This document shows positions 8,901-17,149 of a stretch of DNA of 64,000 nucleotides, piece after piece. Below the pieces are notes generated by a model. That model had not been told where the DNA came from and did no database searches. It saw nothing but the letters and a program-made list of their open reading frames with translations. Both the position numbers and the translations under genes were made by a program. Numbering within the stretch: position 1 is the first letter of the stretch; every line of letters begins with the position of its first letter. The stretch is from an uncultured Desulfovibrio sp. (GTDB lineage: Bacteria > Desulfobacterota > Desulfovibrionia > Desulfovibrionales > Desulfovibrionaceae), in NCBI RefSeq assembly GCF_902477725.1, contig NZ_CABSIF010000002.1:186001-250000 (forward strand), written 5' to 3'.

Positions 8901-8999
8901 AGCCGTTGCAGGCATGCAGCGCGCAGCCCGCACCCTTTGTGTGGGCGGTGTTTCACCGCAAACGGTACGTTAATGCGCAATGTACTATAGGATAAGCCT

Positions 9000-11120
9000 A
9001 TGAAAACGCAGGAACTTAATGAGCAATCCGTTGCTGGTCGCTATCGTCTGAAAAAAGCCGCCGTAGCTGCTGTCAGCCTGTCGCTTTTTGCTGTGGCGGC
9101 GGCTGTGGCCTACGGCCTCTGCACCTTGCAGCTCAAGAACGTTACGCAGGATATTCTGAATAACCAGCGTGAAATGCAGCAATCGTGGGTGGATAAATCG
9201 CTGGAATCCATCCGCGCGTGGCATGCAACCGTTGTTGAGCAGGCGCGGCTTGTGAGCAGCGCGGAGATGTTCCGCCTGTTTGCCGTGGATGTGCGCAACC
9301 TTGGCTCCGATGGCGAGGCGCGCCTTTCCGCGCCCGATGCCATGGAAAACGGCGATGAATCGTTGCGCAATCTTGCCGAGCAGATGGGCTATATGCAGGA
9401 TTTGCTGCGCGACTTTGCGCGCGGCAAAAACTGGGTTTCTGCACGGATTGTTTCGCCCAAGGGCAACCCCTTTGTGGTGAGCAAAGGGGACGCGCCCCTT
9501 GGCGAGGCCCAGGTGGGCCTTGTGACTCGCGCCGTGGACAGAAAAACTGTTGTTTTTGGCCCTGTGCGCGCCCTTGGCGATGTAATGGTTATTGATCTGG
9601 CCGATCCCATGTACGAAGTGCTGGGGCGGGGAGAAAGTCTTCCCGTTGCCGTGCTTTTTGCCACTCTTCCTGTGGACAGGGTGCTGACGGCATTTCTTGC
9701 CCAGCGGCAGGATCAGTACGGCGGACTGCTGCCGTGCATTTTGCAGGCTGGCGGCAGCGGCACAGAGGCCGTGCTGCTGCGCGATGGCAAACCTGCGCTT
9801 GAGCCAGTGCAGCAGGTGACTCTGGCTGACGGTCTTGGTTTCAAGCGTAGGCAGGGGCTTGTGGGCGGCGGCGAGGCCTATTCCCTCGGCAGTTACATGA
9901 ACAGTCTGGGCTGGCTTGTGACCATTGAGGCCCCGGCAGACATGGTTGATGCGCTGGTGGAAAGCCAGGCAAAGCAGATATACGGTCTGGGCATTCTTGG
10001 CAGTCTTGGCACGGCGCTTTTGCTGGCCTTTATCTGGGCTTCGCTTGTAAGTCGCTCGCACAGGGCCACTGCCCAGCATTTCAAGCATCTGTACACGCTT
10101 ATCCGCCAGCAGAAAATCATGCTCGACAGCGTCAATGCCTCATTACAGGCTGGGCTTATGCTCATGGACAAAAACGGTCGCTTGCAGATGTGCAACCCGG
10201 CCTTTTGCCAGATGGCGGGCAAGGATGAGGATTCCCTCAAGGGAATCCCCGTGGGCGAGGCCCTGCCGGAAGATGCCGCCCTTCGGCTCATGGAGGGCAT
10301 GGCTCAGGTGAGCGCCAGCGGCAAGGAAGGCAGCATCGAGATTTCTGTTCCTCAACCCGGGGATGTGCGCCTTTTCCGCGTGACCCTGTTTCCATTTGAA
10401 GATCACGATAATTCAGGGGAAGAAGGCAAGGGCGGCTGCGTGGGCATTTTCCAGGATATTACGGAATTCCGCCGCCGTGCCGAGGCCGCGCGTGAACGCC
10501 AGGCCAACAGCATTGCCGCCCTTGTGCGGGCCATTGAAAGTGTGGACGTGAACCTCATCGGGCACTCCATGAAGATGGAGCATGTGGCAGACCTGCTCTC
10601 CGGCGCCATGAGCCTGCCCGACAAGGACAGGGAAACCCTGCGGCTTGCGGCCCGCCTTTCGCAGGTGGGCAAAATCTTTGTGCCACGCGAGCTGCTCACC
10701 AAGAAGGGCAAGCTCACCCCCGAGGAACAGGCGGAAGTTATGCGCGCGCCGGAGTATGCCTATGGCATCCTGCGCGACATGCAGTTCAACCTGCCAGTGC
10801 CGGACGCCGTCTTCCAGATGGGCGAACGCATGGATGGCACGGGCCTGCCCCAGCATCTTGCCGGGGAGACCATCAATCACAATGCGCGCATTCTGGCAGT
10901 GGTCAACGCTTTCTGCGCCATGGTCAGCCCACGTTCCTACCGAGCGGGCATGCAGCCCGAAGAAGCCGTTGCCCTGCTCATGAAGGACAAGGGCTTTGAC
11001 AGCCAGATTGTCAGCGCTCTTGCCAATGTTGCTGCGGCCGATTTGCAGCAGGCCATTGCCATAGCCGATGCGGCCAGCAAAAAATCTGCTCCTGCCGCAG
11101 AATCTGCCGCAGCCGATTAG
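9000..11120 (+). CDS. Membrane receptor: periplasmic sensor, PAS and degenerate HD-GYP domain
   Basis: 706 residues: TM1 (~22-42), extracytoplasmic region (~45-320), TM2 (~328-350), PAS (~372-495) and an HD-GYP-like domain (~505-685). The fold is recognisable (KGKLTPEEQ, RMDGTGLPQHLAGE, RILAVVNAF), but metal ligands are replaced: the HD pair is SQ (ARLSQVGKI, ~552), the following His is Ala (RAPEYAYGIL), the HH pair is QM (VFQMGERMDG), the late Asp is Asn (VVNAFCA), and GYP reads GLP. It should not hydrolyse c-di-GMP and more likely binds it or a partner. It starts 99 bases after lapG on the same strand, which suggests a LapD-like role with a different cytoplasmic domain. That role is inference. 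Confidence 0.8.
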   Translation: MKTQELNEQSVAGRYRLKKAAVAAVSLSLFAVAAAVAYGLCTLQLKNVTQDILNNQREMQQSWVDKSLESIRAWHATVVEQARLVSSAEMFRLFAVDVRNLGSDGEARLSAPDAMENGDESLRNLAEQMGYMQDLLRDFARGKNWVSARIVSPKGNPFVVSKGDAPLGEAQVGLVTRAVDRKTVVFGPVRALGDVMVIDLADPMYEVLGRGESLPVAVLFATLPVDRVLTAFLAQRQDQYGGLLPCILQAGGSGTEAVLLRDGKPALEPVQQVTLADGLGFKRRQGLVGGGEAYSLGSYMNSLGWLVTIEAPADMVDALVESQAKQIYGLGILGSLGTALLLAFIWASLVSRSHRATAQHFKHLYTLIRQQKIMLDSVNASLQAGLMLMDKNGRLQMCNPAFCQMAGKDEDSLKGIPVGEALPEDAALRLMEGMAQVSASGKEGSIEISVPQPGDVRLFRVTLFPFEDHDNSGEEGKGGCVGIFQDITEFRRRAEAARERQANSIAALVRAIESVDVNLIGHSMKMEHVADLLSGAMSLPDKDRETLRLAARLSQVGKIFVPRELLTKKGKLTPEEQAEVMRAPEYAYGILRDMQFNLPVPDAVFQMGERMDGTGLPQHLAGETINHNARILAVVNAFCAMVSPRSYRAGMQPEEAVALLMKDKGFDSQIVSALANVAAADLQQAIAIADAASKKSAPAAESAAAD

Positions 11121-11133
11121 AGAGCAGGGCGAC

Positions 11134-12159
11134 ATGACTGGCGCAGTGCAGCAGTTGACTATGCAACAGGACAGCTCTGAAAAGATAGACGTGGCGATGA
11201 ACATTTTCGCCAAGCCGTATCAGACAGCGCTCTCTGTTCTGTCGCTGATCAAGCACAGTGGCAGGCATATTGGCACTATCTGGTTGCAGTTTGAGCCTTA
11301 TGGCTCGCAGTATGATATCGTCAGCCCCTATGCGCTGGTGCAGTACCTGAGCAGCCAGATAGGGGAGAGATTGCGGGTTTTTCAGCCAGACTACTGGCTT
11401 GATCTCAATGCCGCTGACCCGGCGCGCTTTGTCGATAATGCCTACCGCTACAGCATCCGCTACCAGTACGCCTTTGAGCACAGCACGAGCCGCAGGCTGT
11501 TTCTCATGCACAACGATATAGTTGTGTTCAAGGATGTGCTTGGCTATTTGGGCGGCCTTATGGGTGATGCCGTGGCTGTGGGCCACCTTGGTCAGTGCTG
11601 GAATTGCCCGGCTCGTGTGGCGGAGCTGACGCGCGAGGTTATGGGCTGTGAACCGTGTGGGCCTGAGAGGTATCTGGATTTTCGGCCCACTTACAGTCAA
11701 TTGCAGCAGCTTTATGCTCTGGCGCACCAGAGGGGCATTTTTGCAAGGCCGTATGACCGTGGCTTTGCAGGCATTTTTGATGCCCAACCCTGGCCCCTTC
11801 CGGAATGCCGCGTCAATGAATGGGCCTGCCTGCTTGATCTGGAAAAGACGCGGCCCCTGTGCGTGCCGTATGGCCCAATATTGCCGCCAGGCGCGTTCAG
11901 GCAGTGTGGCCCTGTCTGCCTTGATACTGGCGTGGAGTGGTTCCGGGGGGTGCATGCGCGCGGCATGACTGCCCGGCATGCCGATCTTTCCCGCCACCTC
12001 AAGCATTGGGTAGGCACGGGCAAGGTAACCGCCCGGTTGTATGCTTTGGCAGAGGAAAATGCCCTCAAGATATTGCTGACCACCTTTCCCGATTACTGCG
12101 ATTGGCTGCGCGGCACCATCGGCAACAAGCCGCTCGGCGTGAACGACAGAGGCCAATAG
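11134..12159 (+). CDS. Unrecognised protein, possibly glycosyltransferase-like
   Basis: 341 residues, no signal peptide or clear TM segment. I do not recognise a characterised family. One stretch, RRLFLMHNDIVVFKDVLGYL (~120-140), resembles the metal-binding strand of GT-A glycosyltransferases, where an Asp-containing motif follows a hydrophobic strand. A small cysteine set (CWNCPARV and CEPCGPERY, ~155-180) could bind metal. The start is the ATG 13 bases after the receptor stop, so it probably shares the transcript of the lapG/receptor pair. A glycosyltransferase role would fit the surface theme but is weakly supported. Confidence 0.55.
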   Translation: MTGAVQQLTMQQDSSEKIDVAMNIFAKPYQTALSVLSLIKHSGRHIGTIWLQFEPYGSQYDIVSPYALVQYLSSQIGERLRVFQPDYWLDLNAADPARFVDNAYRYSIRYQYAFEHSTSRRLFLMHNDIVVFKDVLGYLGGLMGDAVAVGHLGQCWNCPARVAELTREVMGCEPCGPERYLDFRPTYSQLQQLYALAHQRGIFARPYDRGFAGIFDAQPWPLPECRVNEWACLLDLEKTRPLCVPYGPILPPGAFRQCGPVCLDTGVEWFRGVHARGMTARHADLSRHLKHWVGTGKVTARLYALAEENALKILLTTFPDYCDWLRGTIGNKPLGVNDRGQ

Positions 12160-12231
12160 TTTTTCCACATTTGTGAAATCCCTTCCCTTTCTGTTTTTTT
12201 CAAGCTGAAGCGTAGGTTTGTCTGGAACGCG

Positions 12232-12260
12232 AAAAGGCGTCGACCAAATGGCCGACGCCC
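12232..12260 (-). terminator. Terminator after flgE
   Basis: On the minus strand, GGCGTCGGCC ATTT GGTCGACGCC (one mismatched pair) runs into TTTT, about 90 bases past the flgE stop. A second hairpin pairing GGGAGGGCC (12301-12309) with GGCCCTCTT (12322-12330, two G-U pairs) lies between it and flgE. That one could also stop transcripts of the convergent plus-strand gene. Confidence 0.65.
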
Positions 12261-12348
12261 GACACGGGAAAGAAAGGTTTGCAGCGCTATCCCCAACGCT
12301 GGGAGGGCCTTGCGGCCCCCCGGCCCTCTTTCTACTGCAATCTCTGTT

Positions 12349-14145
12349 TTACCGCTTCATGCCGATAACGGTTTCCAGCATGTTGTCCACCGTAGTGATG
12401 GTCTTTGAGTTGGCCTGGAAGCCGCGCTGCGTAGCAATCATCTGCACAAACTCGCGCGACATGTCCACGTTGGACTGCTCAATATTGTAGGCCTTTGTGC
12501 TGCCAAATCCGTTATCGCCTGCAACGCCCTGCCTGGCAAATCCAGATTCTTTTGTTTCAGAGTAAAGGTTGTTTCCTTCCCTGTACAAACCTTGCAGGTT
12601 GTCAAAATCATACAGCGAAATCTGATACAGAGCCAAGGTCTGATTGTTATCATATTTGCCGTAAAGTATGCCGTTAGCGTCAATGTTGAAGTTGTTAAGT
12701 ACGCCTGATGCATATCCATCAGCTTTTGATGACTGCACAAGTGAACTGCCGCTTGTCACGACGGAGGCACCGGTTCTGCGTGTGGTTGTAGACATGGTGC
12801 ACGCAGCAGTATTGTAGTCAATAGTGCCCTGAGTGGCAGGTGGAACTGGGGCGACAACTTTTAAATCATTCAACGTCTTGGTGGAATTGTTCCACGGTGT
12901 GGCACTTGTATCCCTCAGGCCCAGATCCATTTCAATGATACTTTTCTCAGCAAGGCTGTGATTGCTGCCGCCGTAGGATGAAACCTCGGATACGCTGTTG
13001 CTGAGGGCCGCGCCTGAGAAGTTGGCGTTGAACACAGGCAGGCCATTGTTGGAAACCTTGGTCGGTTGCCATGAAGTGGAAAGCTTAGGATCAAGGGCGC
13101 ACTGCATATCAGCGGTAGCGGTATCCTGTGCGCCATACGTATAGGCAGTCTGGTTGACCAGCTGTCCACTGACGTTGAAGATCAACTGCCCGGTCATGAG
13201 CATGCCAGCCTTTTGGGTGCCCTGAAATGTCTTGCTGTCTGCCGGAAGAATCGGGTTGCCAGAAGAGTCGTACGTCACCGCCGTGGTGCCGCCGTATGTC
13301 CGGTTGTCTTCTGAGGGAGGAACCGTCACAATATATTCGTACATTGTGTAGCCGGAAGGCAGGTTATCAATTTTGTACGAGCTGTTGCTGGTGTCAACTT
13401 TGTCGTAGTAAACCGTGAGTTGGTGCTTTGTGCCACCCTCGTCATAGACGGTAATGGGGGAACTGGCTGCATATGCAGTGTCGGCCAGCGGCGTCGCCTT
13501 TGAGCCGTCCCACTGGTCGAACAGCGCAGTCATGGGGCTGGTGGTACTGGTCGTTTTGTCCATGCCGGCGTCGTTCGACAACTGCATGGTGAAGGAAACA
13601 CTCTGCGTTTGTTTGGGCGGAAGGTTCCAGTTGTCAAGCACGATATCCGTGGGCGAACCAGTGCCCTTGTATGCGGTTGTTGAGGCCGAGCTGCTGGTCG
13701 TTGTAGAGCCAGAGTTAAAAACAACAGAAGAACTGTTATTGTCAACTTTCCATCCCTGCAGAATCATGCCTTGAGGATTTTGCAACGCGCGATTGTTATT
13801 GAAATAGAAATCGCCGGCGCGGGTGTAGTACGCCTGCTCACTGTCTGGCTGGCGAACTTTGAAGTACCCGTTGCCAGAAATGGCAAGATCTGATCCTGAA
13901 TTGGTGGATTCAAGAGAACCCTGCGAGTAGTCGCCGAGCACCGCGTAGGTACTGACGCCCTGACCAATCTGGGTGGTGCCGCTGACGCTGCCGCTATCGG
14001 TGTAAAGATAGTCGCTGAAGTCCGCGCGCTGGCCCTTGTAAGCCAGGGTGCTGACGTTGGCGATATTGTTGCCGACGACGTTCATTTTGTTTCCGTGCGC
14101 CATAAGGCCGGAAACGCTTGCCCACATGCTGGATGAGAGACTCAT
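12349..14145 (-). CDS. flgE: Flagellar hook protein FlgE
   Basis: Structural subunit of the flagellar hook, exported by the flagellar type III system. 598 residues. The N-terminus has the rod/hook signature MSLSSSMWASVSGLMAHGNK followed by NVVGNNIANVSTLAYKGQRADF. The FlgE D2-like central region is long and Thr/Ser-rich, and the C-terminus ends with QSNVDMSREFVQMIATQRGF and NMLETVIGMKR, the conserved D0 helix. It lies 82 bases downstream of flgD with a GGAGGA ribosome site. The order fliK-flgD-flgE is the usual hook-assembly order. Longer than enterobacterial FlgE (~400), as is common in delta-proteobacteria. Confidence 0.96.
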   Translation of the reverse strand: MSLSSSMWASVSGLMAHGNKMNVVGNNIANVSTLAYKGQRADFSDYLYTDSGSVSGTTQIGQGVSTYAVLGDYSQGSLESTNSGSDLAISGNGYFKVRQPDSEQAYYTRAGDFYFNNNRALQNPQGMILQGWKVDNNSSSVVFNSGSTTTSSSASTTAYKGTGSPTDIVLDNWNLPPKQTQSVSFTMQLSNDAGMDKTTSTTSPMTALFDQWDGSKATPLADTAYAASSPITVYDEGGTKHQLTVYYDKVDTSNSSYKIDNLPSGYTMYEYIVTVPPSEDNRTYGGTTAVTYDSSGNPILPADSKTFQGTQKAGMLMTGQLIFNVSGQLVNQTAYTYGAQDTATADMQCALDPKLSTSWQPTKVSNNGLPVFNANFSGAALSNSVSEVSSYGGSNHSLAEKSIIEMDLGLRDTSATPWNNSTKTLNDLKVVAPVPPATQGTIDYNTAACTMSTTTRRTGASVVTSGSSLVQSSKADGYASGVLNNFNIDANGILYGKYDNNQTLALYQISLYDFDNLQGLYREGNNLYSETKESGFARQGVAGDNGFGSTKAYNIEQSNVDMSREFVQMIATQRGFQANSKTITTVDNMLETVIGMKR

Positions 14146-14227
14146 ATCTTCCTCCGTGTCTTGGGATAGGGGATATTTTTTCCGGGTAGTGCAGTGGGGA
14201 CTGCCTGCCCTTTGTTCATCTGTATTG

Positions 14228-14971
14228 TTAACTCGTTGTCGTGCCCGATCCGGACGTACTCGTGCTGGTGGTCGGCTGTGTGACCTGCCGCACTTTTGAA
14301 AGCTCCATCAACTGGCCGCCATCAAGCCCCAGATATACCGTGCCATTGTTGTTGACCACGCCTGTAACCCTGGCGTCCACCACCTGATCGGCAAGAACAG
14401 CCTCGCCGCTGGCGTTAAGCAGGGACAAATTGACCGTGTACACGCCATCCGGGGCAACTGTTCCGGCGCCGTTTTTGCCGTTCCAGTTGAACTCGTAGGT
14501 GGTTCCGGCTGCCTTGGGTGCCAAAGTTTCTGTGTAGATGACGTTGTTGTCGGCATCCCGCACCGTGATGGTGCCGCTGGCAACGGCATCGTTGGGCGCA
14601 TAGCGGAACTTGGTTATGGATGTCGTCTTTGCGGTTGCGTCCGTCACCTTGCCTATACTGTTGCCAGAGACAGTCACTTCCTTGCCGATGTACGACGTGG
14701 CGTTGATCATCTGCTGGTTGTTGGTGGCAGTAGTCAGCGAACCCATGCTGGTATTCAGGTTGATGAGCTGTTCAAGGCTGGAGAACTGCGCCATCTGGGA
14801 GACAAATTCCTTGTCGTCCATAGGGTTCAGCGGATCCTGATACTTGAACTGTGTCACCAGAAGCAGCATAAAGGCGTTTTTATCAAGGTTAGCGCCACCT
14901 TTCTGCTTGCCGACAACGGCATTGAACTCGTTGTTAGCCTGGGTGATTGCTGATGATACGCTGCTGGCCAT
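14228..14971 (-). CDS. flgD: Flagellar hook capping protein FlgD
   Basis: Scaffold cap required for hook polymerisation, later discarded. 247 residues. The N-terminal export/cap region carries LDKNAFMLLLVTQFKYQDPL and NPMDDKEFVSQMAQFSSLEQ, a near-invariant FlgD motif. The C-terminal half has the FlgD Ig-like/tudor pattern, including YEFNWNGKNGAGTVAPDGVY. It follows fliK by 24 bases and precedes flgE, so it belongs to the same hook operon. Confidence 0.96.
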   Translation of the reverse strand: MASSVSSAITQANNEFNAVVGKQKGGANLDKNAFMLLLVTQFKYQDPLNPMDDKEFVSQMAQFSSLEQLINLNTSMGSLTTATNNQQMINATSYIGKEVTVSGNSIGKVTDATAKTTSITKFRYAPNDAVASGTITVRDADNNVIYTETLAPKAAGTTYEFNWNGKNGAGTVAPDGVYTVNLSLLNASGEAVLADQVVDARVTGVVNNNGTVYLGLDGGQLMELSKVRQVTQPTTSTSTSGSGTTTS

Positions 14972-14995
14972 ACTTCATTCTCCTCACGGCCCGGT

Positions 14996-17026
14996 TCAGG
15001 CAACCACGTTGAGGTTGCTGGTGGTATATCTTGCCGTGTTGCCAAGAGAATGCACAGGCTGTTCCAAAGTTGAAATGTCCATATTTAAGCTGGAATTTCG
15101 AACTGTTGCAAGATTCTTCAGCCGGGAAAGTTCTTCCCTGCGGGCATCTTCTTCCTGCCGGGAATTGTGCTGGTTGAAATCCTGCCAGGATGCGCTGTTC
15201 TGCTCCTGCTGCGTTTCCTGCCGCACTTCGAGCTTGTCTACCTTGAGGCCCTGCTGCTCAAGATTCATGCGGATTGCATCGACCTGACGGCTGATCATGT
15301 CATTGGTTTCCGACTTTTCAGAACGGATCACCGCGCTGACTTCGCCATTGCGAACCGAAAGGGAAACCGTGATGGATCCCAGCTCCTGCGGGTTAAGTTG
15401 CAGGTCAAGGCGAGTGCCGCCGCCCTTGACGGTTGAAAGCATGCCCTGTTCAACCTGCTGCGCCACCTGCCGCCCGATGGGGGCAACGGCTGAGGGATCC
15501 TGCACGTCAGTTGTGTTTTGGGCTGTATGGGCAGCTTGCATGGCCTGCGCTGCCGCGTAGGCGGGGGTGGAGCCGCGCGCTGCAACAGCAGCGGATTGCG
15601 TATCAACCTTGCCCAGCAGATCGCCCCAGGCGGACTTGCCCTTTTGATCCTTGTCAGATTCGCTCTGTCCGGAATTGCTGTCAGCATTCTTCTGACCCTT
15701 GTCGTCCAGAACGGCGGTCTGCTGAGTGGCAGACTGCGCGTGAATCTGGTTGGCTGCGGGAGTTTTGTCCGGTTGCGAGGATGGCAGCACATTATTTTGC
15801 GCAGATGTTTTACCCGTTTGCACGTCTGCCTGCGCGCTTGCGCGAGAGACCGCCTGCGACCCAGACTGCTGCGCCGCCTGCGTGTTTGGCTGCTGCGCGG
15901 CTGTGTTGTCGACAGTTCTTTCTGCGGGCATGCGCTGGGTCACTGTGGCCTTGTTTTCGGATGCGGTGCGATCGCCCTCATGTTTTGTGGCGGCCGCATC
16001 CTTGCCTATGGCTTCGCTCTGCGCAGCGATCTTGATATCGCCAGGCTCGGCCTTCTGGCCTGCTTCAAGGGTTTCACCAAGAATATTGTTGCTTTTTTTC
16101 TGAACGGTCTTGTCTATGAGAGCCTTGCTCTGTTGCACCGTGCGGTCGCGCAGCGAACTGGCCTGCTTCTCTTTTTCCGTGCGGGCCCGCGCCTTGCTGA
16201 TAATGGGCTGCAACGTGGTTTTGAGGGCAGTATCAAGCGTTTTTTGCGCAGCGGCCTGCGTGGTGAAAAAATCTGTCACCGGGGCCATGAGCGTGCCGAA
16301 TTGCTCGTTCAGGCAGGTGATGGAGGCGCTGTTGCCAAAGCTGTTGGCCAGGGTTTGCAGGTTGGCAGTGCCAAGCCCAAGGCCGCGCCCGAGCGAGATG
16401 GCCTCACCCTGGCTCACTTCAAGGGTGCCCGCTGGATCAAGCTTGCTCACAAAGGCCGATATGGTGTTGAATGCCTGCTGCGTGTTGCCCTGCAACATCA
16501 TGGCCTGAACATTGGTATCCAGAACGCCGGTTGGGTCGATCTTTTTAAGCAGCGAGGTGATGTTGGCCTTGTCCTCATCAGTGAGAACAGGGATGTCGCC
16601 GCCGCCCTTAACGCTGGCCGTTATCTGCGCAAGGGTTGCGCCGTCGGGCATTTCCGCCAGAGCCGCAAGCTTGGCAAGGCTTTCAGGCGTAGCGCCAGCC
16701 TTGATAAGCTTGCTGTGCATGTCCTGCACTTCCTGCTTGGTAAAACAGACTTCGTTCAGCGTGTAGGTGACGCCGTTGCTGGTGTTGCGCGAATAAGGGC
16801 TTTGCACCTGCGCGGCAGCTCTGGCGGTGGGCGTAAAAGGAGTGCTGGGCTTGGATTCTGACTTGCCCTCAAAAACATCGGCAGATACGTCAGCCTCTTC
16901 AACGGCCTTCAGACTGGAGTTGAGGGCGTCCATAAAGGAAGACGTCCGCTCGTCATTGGGGCGGTTGTTAGTGGCAACGTTCCAAAGCGTTTCGTTAGTG
17001 CTTACGCTTGTGGGAATAATCTGCAT
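14996..17026 (-). CDS. fliK: Flagellar hook-length control protein FliK
   Basis: Secreted molecular ruler that stops hook growth and switches export to filament proteins. 676 residues, mostly low-complexity Gln/Ala/Ser/Lys-rich sequence as expected for a ruler. The conserved C-terminal Flg_hook domain (~530-620) shows RLDLQLNPQELGSITVSLSV and VIRSEKSETNDMISRQVDAI. First gene of the hook operon, behind a sigma-54-like promoter and an AAGGAG ribosome site. The length and linker are in the range seen in delta-proteobacteria. Confidence 0.93.
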   Translation of the reverse strand: MQIIPTSVSTNETLWNVATNNRPNDERTSSFMDALNSSLKAVEEADVSADVFEGKSESKPSTPFTPTARAAAQVQSPYSRNTSNGVTYTLNEVCFTKQEVQDMHSKLIKAGATPESLAKLAALAEMPDGATLAQITASVKGGGDIPVLTDEDKANITSLLKKIDPTGVLDTNVQAMMLQGNTQQAFNTISAFVSKLDPAGTLEVSQGEAISLGRGLGLGTANLQTLANSFGNSASITCLNEQFGTLMAPVTDFFTTQAAAQKTLDTALKTTLQPIISKARARTEKEKQASSLRDRTVQQSKALIDKTVQKKSNNILGETLEAGQKAEPGDIKIAAQSEAIGKDAAATKHEGDRTASENKATVTQRMPAERTVDNTAAQQPNTQAAQQSGSQAVSRASAQADVQTGKTSAQNNVLPSSQPDKTPAANQIHAQSATQQTAVLDDKGQKNADSNSGQSESDKDQKGKSAWGDLLGKVDTQSAAVAARGSTPAYAAAQAMQAAHTAQNTTDVQDPSAVAPIGRQVAQQVEQGMLSTVKGGGTRLDLQLNPQELGSITVSLSVRNGEVSAVIRSEKSETNDMISRQVDAIRMNLEQQGLKVDKLEVRQETQQEQNSASWQDFNQHNSRQEEDARREELSRLKNLATVRNSSLNMDISTLEQPVHSLGNTARYTTSNLNVVA

Positions 17027-17030
17027 GGTT

Positions 17031-17068
17031 CACTCCTTGCGTGCTGAGCTATACAAGGAGTGTTCCAA
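17031..17068 (-). promoter_or_regulatory. Sigma-54-like promoter and inverted repeat ahead of fliK
   Basis: On the minus strand TTGGAACACTCCTTGTAT (17068-17051) matches the -24/-12 consensus TGGCAC-N5-TTGCA with the right 10-base spacing between GG and the -12 G, and two mismatches. A 9-bp exact inverted repeat, CACTCCTTG (minus strand, 17062-17054) and CAAGGAGTG (17039-17031), overlaps both the promoter and the Shine-Dalgarno of fliK. A transcript beginning further upstream could fold this into a hairpin hiding the ribosome site. Sigma-54 control of hook genes is common in this group. No start site has been shown. Confidence 0.6.
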
Positions 17069-17149
17069 AATTGTTAGTGCAATTAATTCAATATGTTAAG
17101 TAAATGAGAATTGCGGGAAAAGGGCAATACTTGCCGAATCGGGAGTGCG

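Noticed and set aside
15518..16861. 447-codon plus-strand frame opposite fliK
   Set aside because: Long only because of fliK's GC-rich, low-complexity codons; no conserved features.
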